Shown: in pieces, positions 24,208-30,497 of the stretch
Layout of the letters: every line of letters begins with the position of its first letter
Position numbering within the stretch: position 1 is the stretch's first letter
Assembly: GCF_030418315.1 (NCBI RefSeq)
Contig: NZ_JAUHPV010000010.1
Coordinates: forward strand, 1-64,000
DNA length: 64,000 nucleotides
Direction: 5' to 3'
Source: Demequina zhanjiangensis
GTDB lineage: Bacteria; Actinomycetota; Actinomycetes; Actinomycetales; Demequinaceae
Made by a program: the position numbers and the translations under genes
The notes under the pieces: model-generated
Told to the model about the DNA's origin: nothing
What the model saw: the letters and a program-made list of their open reading frames with translations, nothing else
Databases searched by the model: none

Positions 24208-25677
24208 ATGAGTCCCCACCAGCACGACCTCCTCGCCCAGGTTCCCGACCGGCTGTTCATCGGCGGACAGTGGCGCGAGGCCTCCGACGGAGCGAGGCTC
24301 GACGTCCGCGATCCCGCGACGGGGGAGGTGTTGCGCACCATCGCCTCGGCCACGGTCGAGGACGGCAAGGCGGCGCTCGACGCCGCGTGCGACGCCGGCC
24401 CCGCGTGGGAGGCCACGCCCGCCCGCGTCCGCTCCGAGATCCTCCGCAAGGCGTTCGAGATCGTGACCGCCCGCGCCGAGGACTTCGCCCTGCTCATGAC
24501 CCTCGAGATGGGCAAGCCCCTGCACGAGGCCAGGGGAGAGGTGGCCTACGGGGCCGAGTTCCTGCGATGGTTCGCCGAGGAGGCGCCGCGAGTGTCCGGG
24601 CGGTACGGGGCGAACCCCGAAGGCACCGGCCGGATGATCGTGACGCAGCATCCCGTCGGCCCCTGCTACCTGATCACGCCGTGGAACTTCCCCCTCGCGA
24701 TGGCGACCCGCAAGATCGCGCCAGCCCTCGCCGCGGGCTGCACCGCGGTCATCAAGCCTGCCGAGCTCACGCCCCTCACGACGCTGCTGCTGGCCTCGGT
24801 CTTCGAGGAGGCCGGGCTTCCCGACGGAGTGCTGAACGTCCTCACGACCCACCACTCTGGCGCGATGTCGGAGCCGATCGTGCGGGATCCGCGTCTGCGG
24901 AAGCTCTCGTTCACCGGATCCACGCAGGTGGGCATCCGGCTGCTCGAGCAGGCCGCCTCCGGCGTGCTGCGCACCTCGATGGAGCTCGGCGGCAACGCGC
25001 CGTTCGTCGTCTTCGACGACGCTGACCTCGACAAGGCCGTGGACGGGGCGATCGCCGCGAAGTTCCGCAACATCGGCCAGGCGTGCACCGCCGCCAACCG
25101 CTTCATCGTGCATCGCAGCATTGCCGAGGAGTTCGCGCGCCGCGTCACCGAGCGGGTGACCGGGATGAAGGTCGGCGCGGGGACGGAGGAGGGCGTGGCG
25201 ATCGGTCCGCTCATCGACGACCGTGCGGTGGCCAAGGCCTCCGAGCTGGTCGCCGACGCCGTGGGACGGGGCGCTCAGCTGCGCGTCGGTGGCCGTGCCA
25301 TCGATGGCCCGGGGACCTTCTTCGAGCCCACCGTCGTCTCGGACGTGGCCGCGGGGAGCGAGATCCTCCGCGAGGAGATCTTCGGCCCGGTCCTCGCGAT
25401 CGTGCCGTTCGATTCGGAGGAGGAGGCGGTGAGCATCGCGAACGACACCGAGTACGGTCTCGTCTCCTATGTCTACACGGAGTCGCTCTCGCGCGGTCAG
25501 CGCATGATCGAGCAGCTGGCCACGGGGATGATGGGCCTCAACGTGGGGGTCGTCTCCAATGCCGCGGCGCCGTTCGGCGGCTGGAAGATGTCGGGCCTGG
25601 GCCGCGAGGGCGGGGCTGAAGGCATCCACGAGTACCTGCAGACCAAGTACACCCTCACGCCGGATCCCCGCGCGTGA
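24208..25677 (+). CDS. gabD: NAD(P)-dependent succinate-semialdehyde dehydrogenase
   Basis: A 489-residue aldehyde dehydrogenase that should convert succinate semialdehyde from HpaI into succinate for the TCA cycle. The catalytic Cys is in IGQACTAANRF, the base in SMELGGNAPFVVF, and the C-terminus GGWKMSGLGREGGAEGIHEYLQTKY is typical of GabD-like enzymes. AAGGAG precedes the ATG. It is co-transcribed with the hydroxylase 42 bp upstream, and ends at a hairpin. With the hpa operon it completes the route from homoprotocatechuate to pyruvate and succinate. Confidence 0.92.
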   Translation: MSPHQHDLLAQVPDRLFIGGQWREASDGARLDVRDPATGEVLRTIASATVEDGKAALDAACDAGPAWEATPARVRSEILRKAFEIVTARAEDFALLMTLEMGKPLHEARGEVAYGAEFLRWFAEEAPRVSGRYGANPEGTGRMIVTQHPVGPCYLITPWNFPLAMATRKIAPALAAGCTAVIKPAELTPLTTLLLASVFEEAGLPDGVLNVLTTHHSGAMSEPIVRDPRLRKLSFTGSTQVGIRLLEQAASGVLRTSMELGGNAPFVVFDDADLDKAVDGAIAAKFRNIGQACTAANRFIVHRSIAEEFARRVTERVTGMKVGAGTEEGVAIGPLIDDRAVAKASELVADAVGRGAQLRVGGRAIDGPGTFFEPTVVSDVAAGSEILREEIFGPVLAIVPFDSEEEAVSIANDTEYGLVSYVYTESLSRGQRMIEQLATGMMGLNVGVVSNAAAPFGGWKMSGLGREGGAEGIHEYLQTKYTLTPDPRA

Positions 25678-25681
25678 TCGC

Positions 25682-25700
25682 GGGAACCTTTCGGGTTCCC
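25682..25700 (+). terminator. Weak hairpin after the semialdehyde dehydrogenase gene
   Basis: GGGAACC pairs with GGTTCCC around TTTCG, five bases after the stop codon. No U-tract follows, so termination may be incomplete. Confidence 0.4.
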
Positions 25701-25711
25701 AAAAGATGACA

Positions 25712-25724
25712 GATCATATACGAT
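25712..25724. promoter_or_regulatory. Candidate GntR operator, copy 2, on the AraC-gene promoter
   Basis: GATCATATACGAT is the exact reverse complement of the 13-mer at 22188-22200. It contains the likely -10 hexamer TACGAT (25719-25724) of the AraC gene, with a weak -35 TTCCCA 17 bp upstream. This places the AraC-aldehyde dehydrogenase pair under the same regulator as the hpa genes. Confidence 0.6.
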
Positions 25725-25754
25725 GCCCGGTATCTTCCATGAAGAGGTGGCGAG

Positions 25755-26726
25755 ATGAGCTCAGCAACGACGCTAGCGAAGCAGGACTTCTCCGTCCGAC
25801 AGGACGGCGATGCCGACGTGCCCGTGGGGTTCCCCCAGTACCGTGACGCGGTCTCGAGAGCCGTGGTGGCGCTCGACGTGCAGTCGTCGATCCCCGACAC
25901 GTTCAAAGGACTGGTCAACGCCGCGACCACCGGCGACATCCACCTGCTCGACGTGGACGCCGACCAGCACTCCGTGCACCGCACGCAGGGCCTGATCGCC
26001 CGCAGCCCCAAGCACTACCTCAAGTTCAGCGTGATCGAACGAGGAAGCGGGATGGTCGTGCAGGACGGGAGGGAGACGCGCGTCGGCGCGGGCGACCTCA
26101 TCGTCTATGACACGGAACGGCCCTACTCGCTTCTGTTCGACGACCACATGCGCATGTCCGTGGTCATGTTCCCCCGCGACCTGCTCGAGATCCCGCAGTC
26201 CGCGCTGGCCCAGGTGACAGCGCAGCGGCTCGGCTCCGACAGCGGTGCCGGTGCCCTCGTGGGCCGTTACATCGGCGGGCTCGCGAGAGAGCTCGGCACG
26301 CTCGAGCCCCACGCGTCCCGCCGGCTCGTGCGCGCCGCGCTCGACATGGTGGGAACCGTCATCGAGACCGCGGTCGGAACCCGCGCGAGCGACCACGGGC
26401 ACGACGCGCTCATGCGCCGCATCCTGGACCACATCGACGAGAACCTCGTCTCGCCGGAGCTCACGCCCGCGTCGATCGCCTCCGTGCACTTCATCTCCCT
26501 GCGGCATCTCCACGGGCTGTTCGCCGAGCAGGGCACCACGGTCTCGACCGTCATCCGCACACGCCGCCTCGAGCGGGCCTACGACTCGCTGGTCGACCCG
26601 CGCCAGGCGGGCAGGCTCGTCTCAAGCATCGCGTTCGACGCGGGCTTCGCCGACCCGGCCCACTTCAGCCGCACCTTCCGTGCGCACTTCGGCCAGGCGC
26701 CGTCGGACGTGCGCAAGGCGGCGTGA
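25755..26726 (+). CDS. AraC family transcriptional activator (FeaR-like layout)
   Basis: A 323-residue regulator. Residues 30-190 form an AraC-binding-like cupin domain with GSGMVVQDGRETRVGAGDLIVYDTERPY, and residues 215-320 two helix-turn-helix motifs (LTPASIASVHFISLRHLHGLF and SIAFDAGFADPAHFSRTFRAHFG). The cupin type and the adjacent aldehyde dehydrogenase recall E. coli FeaR, which controls phenylacetaldehyde dehydrogenase. It probably activates the gene 109 bp downstream. GAAGAGG precedes the ATG. The effector is unknown. Confidence 0.88.
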   Translation: MSSATTLAKQDFSVRQDGDADVPVGFPQYRDAVSRAVVALDVQSSIPDTFKGLVNAATTGDIHLLDVDADQHSVHRTQGLIARSPKHYLKFSVIERGSGMVVQDGRETRVGAGDLIVYDTERPYSLLFDDHMRMSVVMFPRDLLEIPQSALAQVTAQRLGSDSGAGALVGRYIGGLARELGTLEPHASRRLVRAALDMVGTVIETAVGTRASDHGHDALMRRILDHIDENLVSPELTPASIASVHFISLRHLHGLFAEQGTTVSTVIRTRRLERAYDSLVDPRQAGRLVSSIAFDAGFADPAHFSRTFRAHFGQAPSDVRKAA

Positions 26727-26835
26727 CCCGCCACGACGATCCCGGGCTGCGCGCCGTGTCATCCACCGTGCGCGTCAAGACAATGGGCCCACGCCGCCAT
26801 CGGGTGGAATGGGCAGCAACATCAAGGAGGATGTG

Positions 26836-28245
26836 ATGAGCACCACTGCCACGATCCTGGACGCCATCAGCGCGGACGCGAGCACCGGCCGGCCGATCCC
26901 CGACGCCGCCACCCGAGAGATCATCGGATACGCCCCCGAGCACACCGTCGCGGACCTCGACGCCGCCATCGCCGCCGCCAAGGCCGCGCAGCCCGCGTGG
27001 GCCGCGCTCAGCCATGAGGAGCGATCGACCATCCTGCACGCCATCGCCGACGACATCGAGGCGAATGCGGAGGAGCTCGCGCAGATCCTGTCGCGTGAGC
27101 AGGGCAAGCCGCTCGACGGCCCGAACGCGCGGTTCGAGGTGGGCGCGTGCGCGGTGTGGACCAGGAGCGCCGCCGACACCGTGCTCGAGCCCGAGGTGGT
27201 CTTCGAGGACGGCGCCGCGCGTGCAGAGATCCACTACGACGCGCTCGGCGTCGTGGGCGCGATCGGACCGTGGAACTGGCCCATGATGATCACCGTCTGG
27301 CAGGTCGCCCCATCCCTGCGGATGGGCAACGCGGTCGTCGTGAAGCCCAGCGAGTTCACCCCGCTGTCGGTCATGGCGCTCATGGAGATCTTCACGCGCC
27401 ACCTTCCCGACGGGCTGCTGACCGTCATCTCCGGTGGCCGCGACGTCGGCGCCGCGATGGCCGCGCACTCGGGCCTGGACAAGATCATGTTCACGGGCTC
27501 GACGGCGACCGGTCGCAAGATCGTGGAGTCGTCGGCCCACAACCTCGCCCGCCTCACGCTCGAGCTGGGCGGCAACGACGCCGGCATCGTCCTGCCCGAC
27601 ACCGACATGTCCGGGATGATGGAGGACCTCTTCTGGGGCTGCTTCATCAACACCGGCCAGACCTGCGCCGCGCTCAAGCGCCTCTACGTCCACGAGTCCG
27701 TCTACGACGACGTGGTCGAGGGCCTCGCGGCGATGGCGGCGCAGATGCCCATGGGTCCTGGGCTCGCGGGCGGCAACGTGCTGGGGCCGCTGCAGAACGA
27801 GAAGCAGTTCCAGATCGTGAGCGACCTGGTGGAGGACGCCAAGTCTCGCGGCGCCCGGGTGGTCGTCGGCGGCGAGCCCGCCGCCGACCTTGGCCCGCTC
27901 TTCTACCGCGCGACCGTGGTCGCCGACATCGACGACGGCGCGCGGCTCGTCGACGAGGAGCAGTTCGGTCCCGCGATCCCTGTCATCAAGTACTCGGACG
28001 TGGACGACGCAGTGCGTCGCGCCAACGCGTCCGAGCAGGGGCTCGGCGCCTCCGTCTGGTCCAACGACCCCGATGAGGCCTTCAAGGTCGCGACCCGTCT
28101 CCAGGCCGGCACCGTGTGGGTCAACGGACATGGAGGGCTCAACCCGGCCGTCCCGTTCGGCGGCACCAAGGCCTCCGGATACGGCAAGGAGTTCGGCGCG
28201 CACGGCCTCAAGGCGGTCGCGTCCCCCAAGGTGATCTCCCGCTGA
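26836..28245 (+). CDS. Aldehyde dehydrogenase (possible arylacetaldehyde dehydrogenase)
   Basis: A 469-residue NAD(P)-dependent aldehyde dehydrogenase with the catalytic Cys in NTGQTCAALKRLYV, the base in LELGGNDAGIVL and the oxyanion Asn in GPWNWPMM. AAGGAGG lies five bases before the ATG. By position behind a FeaR-like activator and in the hpa region it could oxidise an aryl acetaldehyde, such as hydroxyphenylacetaldehyde, to feed the pathway, but its best sequence similarity may be to general ALDHs. It ends at a strong hairpin. Confidence 0.88.
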   Translation: MSTTATILDAISADASTGRPIPDAATREIIGYAPEHTVADLDAAIAAAKAAQPAWAALSHEERSTILHAIADDIEANAEELAQILSREQGKPLDGPNARFEVGACAVWTRSAADTVLEPEVVFEDGAARAEIHYDALGVVGAIGPWNWPMMITVWQVAPSLRMGNAVVVKPSEFTPLSVMALMEIFTRHLPDGLLTVISGGRDVGAAMAAHSGLDKIMFTGSTATGRKIVESSAHNLARLTLELGGNDAGIVLPDTDMSGMMEDLFWGCFINTGQTCAALKRLYVHESVYDDVVEGLAAMAAQMPMGPGLAGGNVLGPLQNEKQFQIVSDLVEDAKSRGARVVVGGEPAADLGPLFYRATVVADIDDGARLVDEEQFGPAIPVIKYSDVDDAVRRANASEQGLGASVWSNDPDEAFKVATRLQAGTVWVNGHGGLNPAVPFGGTKASGYGKEFGAHGLKAVASPKVISR

Positions 28246-28262
28246 GCATCTCTCCTCACCGC

Positions 28263-28292
28263 GCGGCGGCCACGTGACGACGTGGCCGCCGC
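28263..28292 (+). terminator. Terminator after the aldehyde dehydrogenase
   Basis: A perfect 13-bp stem (GCGGCGGCCACGT with its complement) around GACG, 18 bp after the stop codon. No strong U-tract follows. Confidence 0.65.
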
Positions 28293-28524
28293 GTCGTGCG
28301 TCTGGCGGAGTGTGACGTGCCGCGCACCGTGGCTCTCCGCTCTGGTCGTTTCATGACACGTGGAATACACTTCCCCACGGAGTCGTTACTACCTGAGTCG
28401 CGTGCCGTCGCATGGGAGTCGAGCCGCGATCCACGACGCGATCCCCCGACGAACGGATGTGAGAGGACCGCGCCCGCGCCGCTGTGGCCACTCGAATCTC
28501 GTTCCTCTGGAGAGCACCACCCGT

Positions 28525-29811
28525 ATGACCGCTGACCTCAACACCCGCCGTCCCGCCGTCGCCGACGCCGCACCCGCGTCGCCCGCGAGCGTGGACGTGC
28601 ACCCTGGAGACGCGCTCACCAAGGGCCAACGGGGCCTCCTCATCACCCTTCTCGGCGCGGCGGTCGCCCTCGGCCCTTTCACCGTGGACATGTATCTGCC
28701 CGCGTTCCCGCAGGTCGCCGAGAGCCTCGGCACCACCGAGGCGTCCATCCAGCTCACCCTCACCGCCACGATGATCGGTTTCGGCCTGGGCCAGCTGATC
28801 ATCGGACCCCTCAGCGACGCGGTCGGCCGACGCTGGCCGCTCCTGGTCGCCACCTCGGTGCACGTGCTCGCCTCGGTGAGCATCCTGTTCGCACAGAACG
28901 TCGAGGCCGTCATGATCGGCCGGGTCTTCCAGGGCCTCGGCGCCGCAGGCGCCGCCGTGGTGTCCATGGCGATCGTGCGCGACCTCTTCTCCGGTCAGAA
29001 GCTCATCCGCACCCTCGCACGCATGGCCATCATCACCGGGCTCGCCCCCGTGCTCGCGCCGATCGTCGGCGCGCAGGTGCTCCAGTTCGTCGAGTGGCGC
29101 GGCGTGTTCGCCGTGCTCGCCGCCTACGGTCTGCTCGTCACGGTGGTCGCCTCGATCCTGCTCTTCGAGACCATGCCCGCCGACCGACGCGGCCGCTTCG
29201 AGCGCCGCGTGGTCCTGAGCCGCTACCGCGTGCTCCTGCGCGACCGCACCTTCCTGGGCATCATCGCGATCGGATCGATGGCGTTCTCCGGCCTCTTCTC
29301 CTACCTCTCCTCCTCGACCTTCGTGCTCCAGGACATCTACGGACTGACCACCCAGCAGTTCGCGCTCGTCTTCGGTGCGAACGCCGTCGGACTCGTCGCC
29401 TTCAACCAGACCGGCGCGCGCCTGATGAGGCGCTATCCGCCGCGCATGGTGATGACGCTGGGGCTGTCGCTCGTGGCGCTCGGCGCCGTGTCGCTGCTGA
29501 TCGTGGGCCTTTTCGACCTGGGCCTCGTGGGCGTGCTCGCGTCGCTGTTCCTCTGCGTCGCGCCGCTCGGGTTCGTCATGCCGACGGTGCAGATCCTCGC
29601 GCTCGCCGATCACCCGCGCGAGGCGGGCACCGCGGCGTCGCTCATCGGCGCCGTGAACTTCGGCATCGCCGGCGTGGTCTCCCCGGTCGCAGGCATGCTC
29701 GGCATCTCCGTCATCGCGATGGCCACGGTGATGTGCGTGACGCTTGCGATCGCGCACCTGAGCCTGTGGCTCGTGGTCCGGCCCAGCGTCAGCCACGAGG
29801 TGATGCGCTAG
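28525..29811 (+). CDS. Bcr/CflA family multidrug efflux MFS transporter
   Basis: A 428-residue major facilitator with 12 predicted membrane segments. The first helix region ALGPFTVDMYLPAFPQVAESL is diagnostic of the Bcr/CflA (DHA1) group, and motif A appears as GPLSDAVGRRWPLL. Proteins of this group export drugs such as bicyclomycin, or sulfonamides and dipeptides. The 280 bp upstream hold the previous terminator and a stretch with an out-of-frame ORF that overlaps the start; it may be an untranslated leader. CTCTGGAGAG lies before the ATG. Confidence 0.88.
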   Translation: MTADLNTRRPAVADAAPASPASVDVHPGDALTKGQRGLLITLLGAAVALGPFTVDMYLPAFPQVAESLGTTEASIQLTLTATMIGFGLGQLIIGPLSDAVGRRWPLLVATSVHVLASVSILFAQNVEAVMIGRVFQGLGAAGAAVVSMAIVRDLFSGQKLIRTLARMAIITGLAPVLAPIVGAQVLQFVEWRGVFAVLAAYGLLVTVVASILLFETMPADRRGRFERRVVLSRYRVLLRDRTFLGIIAIGSMAFSGLFSYLSSSTFVLQDIYGLTTQQFALVFGANAVGLVAFNQTGARLMRRYPPRMVMTLGLSLVALGAVSLLIVGLFDLGLVGVLASLFLCVAPLGFVMPTVQILALADHPREAGTAASLIGAVNFGIAGVVSPVAGMLGISVIAMATVMCVTLAIAHLSLWLVVRPSVSHEVMR

Positions 29812-29855
29812 GCGCCAGCGCCGCTGCGCGCTTCCGTGGAACCCCGCACGGCGGC

Positions 29856-29861
29856 TACCGT
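29856..29861 (+). promoter_or_regulatory. -10 element of the leaderless DJ-1 gene
   Basis: TACCGT ends six bases before the ATG at 29868 and no Shine-Dalgarno is present. Confidence 0.45.
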
Positions 29862-29867
29862 GCTCCC

Positions 29868-30473
29868 ATGAGAAACGTCGGCATCCTCGTCTTCGACGGC
29901 TTCGACCTCATGGACGTCGCCGGGCCCTACGAGGTGTTCCTCACCGCCTCGCGCCTGTCCGAGAGGGATGGGGGAGCGCCGCTGTACTCGATCACCATGA
30001 TCGCCCCCGACGGCGCGGACGTGTCCGCGTACGGCGGTCTTGGCGTCACGGGGCTGACGTCCGCAGCGGATGCGGGAGCGGTCGACGTGCTGGTCGTCCC
30101 AGGAATCATCGACCTTGCCACGGGGCGTGCCGATCGCGTGCTCGCCGCGGCGGTGCGGACCCTCTCCGATGAGGCGACCCTCGTCACCTCCGTATGCACC
30201 GGCGCCTTCTTCCTGGCAGACGCAGGCCTCCTCACGGGCAAGAGCGCCACCACCCACTGGGAGGACGTCCCTGACCTGGCCGAGCTCGCCACCGTCGGCG
30301 AGGCGGTGCCGGGGATGAGGTGGGTCGACGCCGAGGACGTGGTGACGTCCGGCGGGCTGATCTCGGGCATGCATATGGCGCTGCACGTCGTCGCACGGCA
30401 GCACGGGGACGAGCTCGCCTCCCGGACGGCGAGGCAGATCGACCTGGACTGGAGCCCGCGCCCCGAGCGTTGA
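29868..30473 (+). CDS. DJ-1/PfpI family protein
   Basis: A 201-residue class I glutamine-amidotransferase-like protein. The nucleophile elbow is SVCTGAFFLADAGLLTG with Cys, and ATTHW follows, as in isonitrile hydratase-like and AraC-associated DJ-1 domains. Asp at DGFDLMDVAGPYE is the conserved N-terminal acid. It lacks an attached AraC DNA-binding domain. Possible roles include isonitrile or glyoxal hydration or stress protection; none can be chosen from sequence. Probably monocistronic and leaderless, ending at a small hairpin. Confidence 0.85.
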   Translation: MRNVGILVFDGFDLMDVAGPYEVFLTASRLSERDGGAPLYSITMIAPDGADVSAYGGLGVTGLTSAADAGAVDVLVVPGIIDLATGRADRVLAAAVRTLSDEATLVTSVCTGAFFLADAGLLTGKSATTHWEDVPDLAELATVGEAVPGMRWVDAEDVVTSGGLISGMHMALHVVARQHGDELASRTARQIDLDWSPRPER

Positions 30474-30492
30474 GCCGCGCACCGGGCGCGGC
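30474..30492. terminator. Short hairpin between convergent genes
   Basis: GCCGCGC and GCGCGGC form a 7-bp stem around ACCGG, filling the 24-bp gap between the DJ-1 gene and the sigma-factor fusion. Confidence 0.45.
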
Positions 30493-30497
30493 GAGCG

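Noticed and set aside
21265-25629. A 1454-codon open frame on the minus strand
   Set aside because: It lies opposite the hydroxylase and semialdehyde dehydrogenase genes, whose motifs are unmistakable. Its translation is His/Arg/Gly-rich with no domain, as expected for the antisense of GC-rich codons.
28296-28535. A 79-codon ORF overlapping the start of the Bcr/CflA transporter gene, as a possible leader peptide
   Set aside because: It has no Shine-Dalgarno, crosses the terminator end of the previous gene and has arbitrary composition; a shorter internal start is equally unsupported.
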